DNA from: Stentor coeruleus | Taxonomy: Eukaryota; Ciliophora; Heterotrichea; Heterotrichida; Stentoridae | Reading direction: 5' to 3' | Assembly (NCBI GenBank): GCA_001970955.1 | Contig: MPUH01000850.1 | Location: 1-31,891, forward strand | DNA: 31,891 nucleotides | In this document: positions 1 to 10,600 of the stretch, one piece after another | How the letters are laid out: each line of letters opens with the position of its first letter | Numbering within the stretch: position 1 is the first letter of the stretch | Translations under genes and position numbers: made by a program | Notes under the pieces: generated by a model | Databases searched by the model: none | What the model was told of the DNA's origin: nothing | What the model saw: only the letters and a program-made list of their open reading frames with translations

Positions 1-40
1 AAAAAAGTTAAAAGTATTAAAGTTAAAAGTAAAGTTTGAA

Positions 41-201
41 AATATGTTGAATATACATAATATTATTATAAATAAGATTCTAGTTATTATATTTTATTAG
101 TTGCTTAAATTAAATAAATGATTGTGAAATAGTTAGATTTAAGGTGAAATTATAATAATTTATAGTCTAAATAAGTTATTTTTCTAATATGTTGAATATA
201 C
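41..201. repeat. 16-bp direct repeat AATATGTTGAATATAC
   Basis: The 16-mer occurs at 41-56 and again at 186-201, in the AT-rich stretch beyond the dynamin stop codon. Both copies are exact. The stretch 1-252 otherwise shows no ORF or RNA gene. The repeat may be chance in such biased sequence. Confidence 0.5.
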
Positions 202-252
202 TTTAAGTTTCTATAAAACACAAGCAAGCTTTAAGCATATACTAATTCTTAT

Positions 253-2373
253 TTACTTAAAAAATGCTCCACCAGCTTTTTTGGCTGGGTCTCCAAACAT
301 TGAAGCAGCAGGTTTTGGCTGTTCGGCTGGTTTCCCAAACATACTCGCAGCTTTGTTTTCCACTTTCTTAGTCTCAACCTTAGGTTCTTCAGATGAAACT
401 TCTTCCTTCACAGACCCTTTAGCCTCTTCTCTTTCCTTAGGAGTAAGTTTCGCTTGTTTTTCTCTTTCAAACTGTTCCTCTTGTTCTCTAATCTCTCTAG
501 AAATATCATCAGTCTGTTTAGCGAACTCAGGGCTATGTTTCAATATTTTCTCAGCTTTCTTCAAAGTCTCAAGTTGTTTTTTTAAACTTTCCCTTTCAGC
601 AGTAATATGCGCAGGTTCACTAAGTTGATTAGTAATACTCTCAGAATTATTTATTTGTTCATATAACTCCATCTGCATAGTATTCATAATATTTCTCACT
701 AAAAAGTGCCCAATAATTTTAGGAACTACATCTCTAACATTTCTTATGACAATACGATAATAACTATCAATACGTGTGCGAATTTCATTAACAAAGATAT
801 TATCAGTGTTTTTAATTTTCCCATCAGCTTTAGGGATGATTTCAGTTCTTAAGGTAAGATATTCATAGTCATTAGTAAATATATAACCTTCTTCAGCGTT
901 GATTATGGATTCAACGATTTCTCTAGTTTTTTCACGTTCTCTTTGTAGGACATGAGTGGCAATATCACTAATAACAGCTCCAAGTGTGGGGAAACGATAA
1001 AATACCCTGCTGATGATTTTATGAGCTAGGTCATCTAAATAACTATGGACTTCTAATAAACAATCTATTACAGGTTCTCTGATTTTTTCTAATTGTGGCT
1101 GCATAAGATATATAAAAACATCTATTGCTGGGAAACCTGGGATATTATCTCCTTCATGCATAGCCATAGCTCTTTGTATATCTTCATCTGAGTATTCTGA
1201 TGTTGCTTTATAGTCCATAGAGAACTCTACTAGCAACTTATTAAAGGCTTCTTTAATTTTAGATCCTCCTGGAAGGTCTTTGACTATATTTGAATTAGTC
1301 CTTTTATCATATTTACCTCTAATAGTGTTTTTGAATAACTCACAGAAATCAGTTACCATATTCCATAATAATTGAAGTTTGGATTTAAGGTCAGCTGGTG
1401 CACTTGGTCCAAGTTCTTTAAGCCTATCATTGCATTCTTTTATTCTAATCACAGTCTCTCTAATGATTTCAGGTAAGAAATTCTTAATATGAGTAAACAA
1501 CACTTGAGTGAGTTTTTTAGTCAAAGCTTCAGTGCCAAGTAAGCCAGGGGGCATTGACGCATAAATTTCGCTTTTAGAAAAATACTCCTTTTCTTCACTA
1601 AGAGCATCTTCAACACGCATTTCATTGTTGATATCTTCTTGCGATCTGTTTTTCACTCCAATAAACCCAAGTTTTAGTTTAACTTCTTCACTTAAGATAA
1701 TCCTTTTTGCATTAGTCCCACGGTCCATAATATCGATTTTTGTTATAACACCAAGTGTTCTGATACCTTGTGGATCAACTCTTTTAGCCATTTGGATTCC
1801 ATCAGAAGTTGTAATATCGACATTAGCAGCACAAACACAAAGGATTATAGTTCTTGGATCAGAAATATATCTATGGGCCATTTCTTTAGTAATTTCATAT
1901 ATATTCTTTGGTTGATCACCTACTGGAATTCTTGTAACACCAGGCAAGTCAATAAGAGTCAAATCAGGACATGTGCTAGAATAAATTGTTAAGACAATTG
2001 GATCGTCTATAATATTCTTGGTCCTTCCAGCTTTGTCTTCTGTAAGTTTTATTATAGTGTCTCTAACTTTTGTGAAGTCGAAAATCTTCTGATCAACACC
2101 TTCGAATACTCCATATGGCTTTGTACTTTCTGCTGAGTGAACAAGTCTTAGCTCTAAGGGTCTTCTTGTACATACACCTTCGTTACGAGGTAAAAAGTTA
2201 AGACCAACGATGGACTCAAGGACTGAAGATTTACCACTACTTTGTACTCCTAATGTTACAATTCGAGGAAGGCGGATATATCTATGAAGGCCAGCGTCAC
2301 GAAGATGATCGACAAGATTAATTAAAGCTCTGAGGTCACTATAAAAGCTACCAGCGAAATCTTCTCCTGACAT
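253..2373 (-). CDS. Dynamin-family large GTPase (dynamin-related protein)
   Basis: A 706-residue single-exon protein. All GTPase motifs of the dynamin family are present: P-loop GVQSSGKSS at residues 42-50, switch-I TRRP at 69-72, DLPG at 142-145 and TKID at 211-214. They are followed by the stalk (middle) region and a GED-like region at about 540-640. No PH domain or long proline-rich domain is seen, so it resembles dynamin-related proteins of the Drp1/plant DRP/ciliate Drp type rather than classical animal dynamin. The family hydrolyses GTP while oligomerising on membranes to constrict and cut them (endocytosis, organelle division); which membrane is used here cannot be told. The tail after about residue 600 is charged coiled coil and ends with a doubled AASMFGxPA motif. 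An in-frame TAA directly precedes the ATG; the stop is TAA. It diverges from the CEP135-like gene across 298 bp. Confidence 0.95.
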   Translation of the reverse strand: MSGEDFAGSFYSDLRALINLVDHLRDAGLHRYIRLPRIVTLGVQSSGKSSVLESIVGLNFLPRNEGVCTRRPLELRLVHSAESTKPYGVFEGVDQKIFDFTKVRDTIIKLTEDKAGRTKNIIDDPIVLTIYSSTCPDLTLIDLPGVTRIPVGDQPKNIYEITKEMAHRYISDPRTIILCVCAANVDITTSDGIQMAKRVDPQGIRTLGVITKIDIMDRGTNAKRIILSEEVKLKLGFIGVKNRSQEDINNEMRVEDALSEEKEYFSKSEIYASMPPGLLGTEALTKKLTQVLFTHIKNFLPEIIRETVIRIKECNDRLKELGPSAPADLKSKLQLLWNMVTDFCELFKNTIRGKYDKRTNSNIVKDLPGGSKIKEAFNKLLVEFSMDYKATSEYSDEDIQRAMAMHEGDNIPGFPAIDVFIYLMQPQLEKIREPVIDCLLEVHSYLDDLAHKIISRVFYRFPTLGAVISDIATHVLQREREKTREIVESIINAEEGYIFTNDYEYLTLRTEIIPKADGKIKNTDNIFVNEIRTRIDSYYRIVIRNVRDVVPKIIGHFLVRNIMNTMQMELYEQINNSESITNQLSEPAHITAERESLKKQLETLKKAEKILKHSPEFAKQTDDISREIREQEEQFEREKQAKLTPKEREEAKGSVKEEVSSEEPKVETKKVENKAASMFGKPAEQPKPAASMFGDPAKKAGGAFFK

Positions 2374-2671
2374 TTATATCCAGAATATTTTCACCTAAAA
2401 TTATTATTATCTTATCATAAATTTCACACTTTAACCTAATTATTTCTAATATCATTTTCAATTTTTATAAAACTCTACCACTTTAACACAAACTAAAAAT
2501 GTTATATATCCTATTCCCAAAAGTATCTCTAAACCTCTAAACCCAGCTACTCTTTCCACACATAATTTTAACTTCTAAAATCAATAAATAATCGACAAAA
2601 ATTCAGAGTTAAATCTGATCCTAATAATCTTAAAAATCAAAACTCAATCTTATATTTAAAAATAATAAAAT
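2374..2671. promoter_or_regulatory. Divergent intergenic region (dynamin / CEP135-like)
   Basis: This 298-bp AT-rich spacer separates two divergently oriented start codons and therefore must hold both promoters and 5' UTRs. No recognisable motif, ORF or RNA gene is visible. The assignment rests only on gene orientation. Confidence 0.5.
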
Positions 2672-4738
2672 ATGGACGGAGTAGCAGAACGAAGATTTCA
2701 AAGTAATAACCAAATAGCTCTTAAAAAACGCCTTGACTCTCTACATTACTGTGAAACTCTTGGTTTCGAATCAGCCCCACTAGTAGAAAAGCTCTTAAAC
2801 GACTTACTAAAAACCACCGAAGACCAGCAACAACTTAAAGCTTTAAACTCTGAAGCAAACATCAAAATAAAATCCCTTAACGACTCTTTGATCCCTTTAC
2901 AAAACGAAGTCGCTTCTCTAATGAAAAAAAACAATGAACTACACTTACACCTCATGACCACCAAAGAAGACATAGACAGTAAAGACACTTTTTGGCGGGC
3001 TTCAATACGTAAACTTGAAGTAGAAAATTCTGATTTAAATTTCCTTATCAGAAAATCAAAAGATGACTTTAGTAAAATTGAAAGCCAAAACTCTGAACTT
3101 AGACTTCGTTTAGATGGACTAATGACAAAAACTTATACAACACAAAAACCTATCAGTGATGGCAAAGATGTATATCTAGGAAAAGTTCAAGCTTATCATA
3201 TGCCTAAAGGTTTAAGAAATTGTGCATTTGAAGGTTTTACAAAACCAGATACAGTTTGGGCTAATGAATTAAGAGCAGCAGATGAGAGGACAAAGAAAAT
3301 TTTAGAAGAACTTGAAGATTGTGCTAAAGAGAAAAGTACTTTTGAAGATGAGGTGAGAAGGTTGAAAGTTTTATTAGAAAACAGGAATAGTGAAATTACT
3401 AGGCTAACTTCTATGATAGGTACAGAGTTTAAGCCTGAACTTATTACGAATAAGTATAAAGAAAATTTGAATAATGCAAATATTGAACAATTAAATGATA
3501 GAATTGATTTACTTAATTCTGAGAATATTAAATTAGAGGGAGACTTGGCACAAGCAAGAATATGGCAGGAGAGGTTTTATGAAATAGAAAAAGAAAATTT
3601 GTTTATTGTTGAAAGTATGGCTGAACTTAGGAATCAGAACCAGAACTTGCAGTTGAAAATCGGTATGGTGAAAAAAGGGGGGAAAGGATTTGCTAGCACA
3701 GGGGAGAATGAAAAATTAAAAAGCTTGATTACTGAGCTTCAAAATAAAAATAAAGCGCTTGAAAAGGATTTGCAAAGAGCTATTGAAGAGTGTAGTAGGA
3801 ATGATATGTATAAAAACGCTTATAATTCAGATAAACTTTCTTATACTGAAGCAATAACAAAAATAGACAACGAGCGTTCTCAGTTAAATGAAAAAGTAAT
3901 TGAACTTGAAGGAATATTATCTCAAGCAAAAAGTGATCAAACAGGAGCTGAAGAAAAAGAGAAAATGTACCAAGGGCAAATTGAAAATCTCAAGCGTGAA
4001 ATCGAAGCAATCCAACAATCATACTCAAAAATAAATAAAGATAGTCTAAATACCCGTGAGGAAACCTATCAACTAAGGTCAAGAATTTCAACTCTAGAAA
4101 GCCAAGCGAATATAATGAAAGCTGAATTAGAGTCTGTTAATTTTGAAGCTGAAAGGCAAAAAAGACTTAAAAAAAACTCTGATGACTCATTAGAAGATAC
4201 TAAAAAAGAGTTACTAAGGATTAGGACTGAAACAGATTCTCTCAATATTCAAAAGCAAAAACTACAAGTTTTATTAGACTCTTCACAAAAGGAAACTAAA
4301 CTGCTTAAAGATGAAAACTCCCATCTAATTAAATTAAGGGAAAAAGATAAACAAGCTCTTATTGAATGCGATGATAGAATTAGAGATTTAAACAATCAAT
4401 TATCAGCATCCATGCATAGTAATCGGATACTCCAAAAAGAGCATCAAAATTTATTAGATGAACTTTCAGAAAAACTTGAAGAACAAAGAAAAATTACTAT
4501 GACTAAGTCTTCTTATGAACAAGAACTTGCTGAACTTCGTCCAATTAAACTGAAATATCAACAGATTGTTGAAGAGTCGTCAACTCTTAGAAAATCTTTT
4601 TTAAATAAAGATACTGCGCAGACTAAAATGCAGTGGCAGATTGATAAACTTGAAGATAGTGTTAGAAGTAAAGATTTTACTATAAGTGAGCAAGAAAGGA
4701 CTATAGAAAAACTTAAGGAAGAGTTTAGTAATATTTAA
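2672..4738 (+). CDS. CEP135/Bld10-type centriole (cartwheel) coiled-coil protein
   Basis: A 688-residue protein that is coiled coil almost throughout. The N-terminus (about residues 20-50) carries the conserved CEP135/Bld10/TSGA10 signature: KKRLDSLHYCETLGFESAP followed by LVEKLLNDLLKTTED, closely matching the LDQLGYRQTLGIES...LVEKLFSDLVHTTE pattern known from CEP135. In this family the N-terminal part binds microtubules and the protein links the SAS-6 cartwheel hub to triplet microtubules, so a basal-body role is expected in a heavily ciliated cell. At 688 residues it is much shorter than human CEP135 (about 1140) or algal Bld10p. The ORF ends in a clear TAA, and no plausible 15-nt intron was found that would extend it, so it may be a short paralogue. 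The ATG at 2672 begins the conserved region closely. Confidence 0.88.
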   Translation: MDGVAERRFQSNNQIALKKRLDSLHYCETLGFESAPLVEKLLNDLLKTTEDQQQLKALNSEANIKIKSLNDSLIPLQNEVASLMKKNNELHLHLMTTKEDIDSKDTFWRASIRKLEVENSDLNFLIRKSKDDFSKIESQNSELRLRLDGLMTKTYTTQKPISDGKDVYLGKVQAYHMPKGLRNCAFEGFTKPDTVWANELRAADERTKKILEELEDCAKEKSTFEDEVRRLKVLLENRNSEITRLTSMIGTEFKPELITNKYKENLNNANIEQLNDRIDLLNSENIKLEGDLAQARIWQERFYEIEKENLFIVESMAELRNQNQNLQLKIGMVKKGGKGFASTGENEKLKSLITELQNKNKALEKDLQRAIEECSRNDMYKNAYNSDKLSYTEAITKIDNERSQLNEKVIELEGILSQAKSDQTGAEEKEKMYQGQIENLKREIEAIQQSYSKINKDSLNTREETYQLRSRISTLESQANIMKAELESVNFEAERQKRLKKNSDDSLEDTKKELLRIRTETDSLNIQKQKLQVLLDSSQKETKLLKDENSHLIKLREKDKQALIECDDRIRDLNNQLSASMHSNRILQKEHQNLLDELSEKLEEQRKITMTKSSYEQELAELRPIKLKYQQIVEESSTLRKSFLNKDTAQTKMQWQIDKLEDSVRSKDFTISEQERTIEKLKEEFSNI

Positions 4739-5055
4739 GTAATAGACTGGATGAGATTTTTTATTAAATTTGTCTTAGTTATTTGAGTCAGAGAAATATC
4801 TTGATGAGGGAGATGCAGAATGTATTCCTATCATCATTATTTTTTTATTTTTGATATAGTTCATAATTAATAAATTAAAATTCATCTGGTATCATTAGGC
4901 AAAGTATTAGGATTAATTTACTTATATTTTCAAGACAAAATATAAAGATTTCATCATATATATACTTAAAATATTCTAAAAAGTTTATTTCTCATAACGT
5001 AATTTAATATTTCCTTAATCTTTATCACTCTTCAAATTGTTTACACAATTTTCAC
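4739..5055. other. Convergent intergenic spacer, no gene seen
   Basis: These 317 bp lie between the stop codons of the CEP135-like gene and the OSCA-like gene. The stretch is AT-rich with many stops in all frames. It presumably holds both 3' UTRs; no other feature was recognised. Confidence 0.6.
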
Positions 5056-7299
5056 TTAATAATTATAATAAATTTCTTTTCGTTTTTGTTTAGCAAACTT
5101 TATCCATTTTTCCCAACCGATTTTCCTTGTAACATGATTTTCTCGCTCGTAATCTGATGTAAAACTAGGCAAAAACTCAAAATAATCATTAGCTTTTTCA
5201 TCAATATGAGTGATTTTCATAATATTTTTCAAGTAATTATCACAGCAGCACTTACATCTTTTACTTATAAACATTAAAATTACAAAACATATGCACATGC
5301 TCAGAAGACTATCCATAACTGAATCACTAGCTTCATTAATCCCCAAATAAAAAATCATAATACCAATAATATACCCTATCATAACCCAAGGAACCCACTC
5401 CCATGCCTCTAAAGCTAATTCAGCATTATGCTTTCTTGGTCTATTATGCACTCTAATAAGCATGTATTTAAATATAACAGTTTCAAAAATAATCCCAAGT
5501 ATTCCAATCAAAACCCCAATAGGGACAATTGGTGCAAAAAACAAACTTAAAACCACTGTTTTCAAAATATTAGCAAACCTGTCAGCCAAATCAAGTTTCG
5601 GTCCTTGAAAAATCTTATTAGCTCTATATTGGCTTAGTTTTAAAACACCAATTTTGTTATAATTTTTTATCGCTAAATACCTTCTAAACATTTTTACTAA
5701 ATTCTCAAAATTGATTAAATACAAAATTGGACTTACAAAAGCATTTACCATTTCTAGCCAAAATACTGAATAAGCTAAACCATCTTTAGCAAACCAATGA
5801 GAACCATGAGCTCCAGCATAAACTGAAATTTTGAGGATGATTGTATTAAAGAACATAAAAATAACTATTTTATCCATGACTGATAAATTATAGGTTGTGT
5901 GGCTTATATAGCTTTCAAATTTACTGTATTTACGAATGAGAAATGATAGTAGGATATTTATTATAACTGTGACTAGGGAGATAGAAAAGTTGATTGTTTC
6001 ATCTAATTCCCATGATATATTATTTTCTTCAGTACTAGAGACTTGGAGTTGTTGAAGTGGTAAAAGGCAACTAAATGTTAAAGAAATAGTTAAAAAGACC
6101 ACAATAAAAGTTATAAACCTGTTACAAGATTTATGAAATCCTGATTTGCTAAGGTTTCCCCAATAAATATCACAAGGTTCAGCTGGAAGTTTCGCATAAA
6201 TATAATTCCCTTTAAAATTGTGAAAATTTTCTTTGGTACAGCAAAAAAAACAACAAGAAATCAACCAACTCCAATAACTTTTCCGCCAGAGATTGAAAAA
6301 CTTTCTAGTTTCAAGTCTTTTGTTAAAAGTAACAAATGCATAAGAAGTCAGGTTTTTTTTAGCAATTTTTTGTAAACATTTATTTTGCAATGATTCTAAT
6401 CGGTTAATTTTTTCTTTATAAGTTTCTTCTGAGTTATATTTTTTTAAACAAAGATACCAAGTAAGTTTTTTTGGATAAACTCCTGTAGAAATTTGATATT
6501 TTTGTATGTAGTTAAGAGTAAAAGCTTGTCTTCTTTTCTTTTTTTGATATTTTAGAAATTTAGACATATTATAGGCTACTACAATACTTACAATTTTTAT
6601 ATCGATTTCAGATTCTGCTATGTATTTTTCTATATGACTTTTAAGCTCCTCATTTTTATAAGTTTTTGGCAAACCTTTAATTAATAGCGTGAAATCTGAA
6701 GGTCTTGAACTTTTCATCTCGACTTCAAAGACTTTTCTTCTCAGCCTATTCCTATAAAATAAAAAATAAGGCATCATCAAAAAACACATAATACAATGCA
6801 AAAACGGCATCATTACTGTAAAATTATCTCTTCTATTGCTATCCTCTTTACTACTATTTACTATCATATTTCCATTCAAAGTCAATTGGACAATACATGG
6901 AATACAAGCAAAAATAAACACAAAAAGCATCCAAAATATCAAATATTTAACAATAGTAAAAAATAATGGGAAACTTGCACCAAGACAATTTAATTCTAAA
7001 TTTGAACAAAATAATGAAAACTGTTTTTGCTTGATTGGAAGTTTACAACAAGGACATCTTTCAGAATTTAAGGTAAAAGATTCTTCACTTTTATAAACTA
7101 AATTAGCTTGACCATGTAATTGAGCATTTTCTATAGTAGCTGATTGAGATAAGTAAGATGATAATAATAAAGAGTTTTCAGAAGTTTGTGGAGATCGTAG
7201 ATCTAAATCTTTAGGAAGAAGAGATTCATCTAATAATAGCTTTTGGGTTTTATTTTTGTTTAGGGAACTAGTAGAAATAATACAGTCAAAACTCTCCAT
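5056..7299 (-). CDS. OSCA/TMEM63 (CSC1-like, DUF221) membrane channel
   Basis: A 747-residue multipass membrane protein, single exon. Order of parts: soluble N-terminus (1-115) with a cysteine group RCPCCK at 81-86; hydrophobic helices at about 118-138 and 168-190; a cytosolic RRM-like region (about 210-340, beginning FTLLIKGLPKTYKNEEL); the family-typical AEPCDIYWGNL at 373-383; then roughly eight further hydrophobic helices; and a charged C-terminal tail. The layout and the xEPxDIxWxNL motif are characteristic of OSCA/TMEM63 channels, which are mechanically gated cation channels in plants and animals. Only two helices precede the RRM-like domain; the extra N-terminal TM0 of many members is not obvious. 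Cysteine clusters SCCFFCC (348-354) and CKCCC (682-686) flank membrane segments. An in-frame TAA directly precedes the ATG. Specific gating and subcellular site are unknown. Confidence 0.87.
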   Translation of the reverse strand: MESFDCIISTSSLNKNKTQKLLLDESLLPKDLDLRSPQTSENSLLLSSYLSQSATIENAQLHGQANLVYKSEESFTLNSERCPCCKLPIKQKQFSLFCSNLELNCLGASFPLFFTIVKYLIFWMLFVFIFACIPCIVQLTLNGNMIVNSSKEDSNRRDNFTVMMPFLHCIMCFLMMPYFLFYRNRLRRKVFEVEMKSSRPSDFTLLIKGLPKTYKNEELKSHIEKYIAESEIDIKIVSIVVAYNMSKFLKYQKKKRRQAFTLNYIQKYQISTGVYPKKLTWYLCLKKYNSEETYKEKINRLESLQNKCLQKIAKKNLTSYAFVTFNKRLETRKFFNLWRKSYWSWLISCCFFCCTKENFHNFKGNYIYAKLPAEPCDIYWGNLSKSGFHKSCNRFITFIVVFLTISLTFSCLLPLQQLQVSSTEENNISWELDETINFSISLVTVIINILLSFLIRKYSKFESYISHTTYNLSVMDKIVIFMFFNTIILKISVYAGAHGSHWFAKDGLAYSVFWLEMVNAFVSPILYLINFENLVKMFRRYLAIKNYNKIGVLKLSQYRANKIFQGPKLDLADRFANILKTVVLSLFFAPIVPIGVLIGILGIIFETVIFKYMLIRVHNRPRKHNAELALEAWEWVPWVMIGYIIGIMIFYLGINEASDSVMDSLLSMCICFVILMFISKRCKCCCDNYLKNIMKITHIDEKANDYFEFLPSFTSDYERENHVTRKIGWEKWIKFAKQKRKEIYYNY

Positions 7300-7618
7300 T
7301 TAGGTAATTTTATTATGTAAATTATATGGTAATATAATAAAAAATTATTTTTTGAATACTAGTTTTTTAGAGAGGATAATAGATGATTAATAGCATTTTT
7401 TATAAAAGTTTAAGATTTATAGACTAAGAAAGATATTTAGCTTTTATTTATCAAATAACTCAATAGACGAGTCTCTTAGAATATCCTAAACCTTATCCAT
7501 ATATTTTCCTAGTCTTAAAAATTATAAAATCAACACCCAAAGGTCTTTTAATTTTCAAAGGTATTAAAAAATTACTCTTAAAAATTTAATCCGATATCTT
7601 CCAAACTTCCATTATAAA
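7300..7618. promoter_or_regulatory. Divergent intergenic region (OSCA-like / calpain)
   Basis: These 319 bp lie between two divergent start codons. By position they contain both promoters. No ORF, RNA gene or known motif was recognised. Confidence 0.5.
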
Positions 7619-10600
7619 ATGAGCCGAGTAATAAAAGCAAAGCTCTCGTCAGCACAAGACTGTAAACGCCTTACTTCGAATCTAACAGAAACAACTTCTG
7701 TGCCTCAGCTGCTGATCTTACTTACTGATTACAATTCTTGGGACGAAGTTCCTCACGATTTAAAAGAACCTTTTTTATTAGAGTTTCTCAAACTAACCAA
7801 TACTCTTTTAGCATCTGAATCTCAATTCTCTGGTTCTTCAACTTTTCTTACAAAACTTGGAGTGAATTCAAGAGCGACTTTATTTCATGCCGTGTCACAA
7901 ATAGCTAATTTTATTCAATCAGTCACCAGAATCCAATCATTTTTCCGTGGAGTTTTACAAAGACGGAGATATATTAAAATGATTCTCGAATTAAGAAAAC
8001 AAAACTTTAAAACCTACGAAAAAGCAGAAAGTTCGAAAATTGTCAGTTTTCTAGCAGAATCTGTGAAAATTCGCAAGTTAACTTTAGAACAGTGCTTTAG
8101 AGCTGCTGACAAGGATTCAGATGGGCGAGTAACTTTTAACGATTTCTTAAGCTTTTTAAACGGACTCGATATGAACATCCCCCGTAGTTACTTGACACGA
8201 TTTGTTTTAATTGTAGATGAAGACTGTTCAGGAGTTATTACAAAAGATGAGTTCTATAAAACCTTGTCAGCTTTTCAAGTTAACAGCGAATCACAAAATG
8301 TTTTAAATGCATCATTTCAACAAGAAGTTCTTATCAAACTTACTGATTCTTGTTTAAAACGCGATATTAGCCCTGAAGCCCTTTTTATGAAAATTGATAC
8401 CGATGGGAGTGAAAGAATTACAATAGCTGAACTTCAGAGACATATAGATTTAATGAAAATGGGCTTTCAACAAAAGGAAATTGCTGCACTTATGGGATTA
8501 CTTGATGGTAATAAAAATGGGGAAATAACTTTAACTGAATTTAAAGATTATATGCAAAAAGGTAGTCAAGCACTTTTTCAAATAGAAGGGGTTAAAGGTA
8601 CTCAGGCAGGACCACCTGCTAAAGCTCAACCTAGTATAGCTTCAAAGATAGAGGTTAATAAGATCACACTTTTTGATATGATGGATTATTTTGATGATCA
8701 AGTTACAAGCCAAGATTTAGCTAAAATTGTTAAAAAGATAGCTCCAATCATGACTCCGGCTGAAATTGAGAATGTTGTGGGACTTATTAATAAAGATAGA
8801 CTTGCTATAATACCAAGATATCATGTTGAAGATTTTTGTGTGCAAAACACAGAAAATAACATGTTATCAACAAGTCAGTACGTGAAAAAAGTTGAATTTG
8901 GGTTTAAGAAAAATCAAGTAAATTTCCAAAGTATAGCCAAACGAGAAAACATAATGAACATTATAGACCCTACTATAGTCGGTACAATCCTTTGTAATTA
9001 TGGTGGGCTAAATGACTCTCAAACCAGAAGATTCTTAAAATTATTCGGTATTAGAGGTCCAATATCCTATGAAACTTTCCAAAGTCTTTTTTACCCAGAA
9101 AATCCTGCTGGAAAATTCAGCTCTGCCTTGAAAGCCCGCGACTTGGACTTAGAAAGTTTTTTCAATAAAGCTGACAAAAAGCATTTAGGCCAAATCACAA
9201 TCACTGATTTTGAAATCACTGCAATATCAGAATTAGGGAATTTAGATTCTAAATTAATAACAAGCCTTGTGCTAATGTTCCCTTTACCAAGAATCGATAA
9301 ACCAACTTTTATTAAAGTTTTCACCCCAGAAATATTTGAAATCAAACATGAACCTCCTATGATTGATTTTGATATAAAACCTGACCCTAAGCCTAGAATT
9401 CAAGAGCCAATAAGACGTCGAGCAAGTTTTTATGCTTTTGGTAGCGACAAAAGTGCTAAGGTTTTTAGGAAAATTCTTGAAAACTTCGACATTTCACGAC
9501 CTTTATTTATGACACTAGAACGTTTTGGTGTTTCATTAGAACAAATTCTTGATTATCAAGCTTTTACCCAGTTATCATTGAAATTTGGTGTTCCTGAGCC
9601 TGAAGCAGATGAAGCTTTTAGGTTTTTAGACAAAAGTTCTATAGGGTTTATTTATGGATACATGTTTATTTTTGCTTTAGACCTTATTTTAAAGCCTATT
9701 GAAAGAATCCCAACTCAAGATAACTCATATGCTATTGTAGAAGCACAAAATGTTTTAAGAAAACTATTGGGAAAATTAAACTCTGATAAGCCTTTGTACC
9801 TTTATTTCCCTGAATTAAGCAAAGCAATCTATTGGGAAAATGCTTTAAACAATTTTATTACAGTTAAAGAATCAGCTAGGATTGCTGAAGATATGCCAAG
9901 CCCTTGCTTTTATTATCAACTTATAGGAACTTTGCAGACATATTTAAGAATTGATTATTTGTGTGGAGAACAGGTGCTTATGTTTTATATAAAAAAGAAT
10001 TCTGTTCAAAAACAAGCTGTAGAGTTTTTTACTGTGCCTCCTGAAGAAAGGCTTACGAAGATGATGTTTGTTAGAAAATTCTCTGAGTATTTTTCTAAAA
10101 TCGAAGGAGAAAGCATATATAATCATGTTTATGGAACTGAGGAACTAAGGCCGGTTTATCATTTTTATGCTGTTTTTGATAGTGTTTTAAGTAGTTTGCA
10201 AGCTAAAACTGTTAGGGCGTTGAGTTTCCCAACAAGGTTTAATAAAAACGATATCACTTTTACTGAGTTTTTTACTAGATTTGCTAATATGTTTTCAAGA
10301 CCTTTAAGTAGTTATGGGATGAGGATTACAGATGAAGACACTGAGACTGGTTTTAGTTTAAAATTCCATGAAAAAATTGGACTGCAGAAAAATGAGTCAA
10401 TTAATTATTTCAGGCCATTCAAAATTACCCCATCACATAGAATTAGACTTTATCATATTCTTTATGTGCTGGATACTTACAAACCATCAGGTCCTGTACT
10501 TAAAACTTTTAGAGCTTTTTATAATAACTTACTTCATGACCATATACCTTATGGGCTATCTTTTTTGACCTATCTAGGATTCCATTTAGACCAACAGATT

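Noticed and set aside
4728..4745. GTAATATTTAAGTAATAG as an intron extending the CEP135-like gene
   Set aside because: It is 18 nt, lacks the 15-nt layout of all other introns here, and removal leads to a TGA within a few codons.
9091..9345. Antisense open frames inside the calpain, dynamin, golgin and receptor genes
   Set aside because: They are shadows of strongly supported coding sequence and show no independent motifs.
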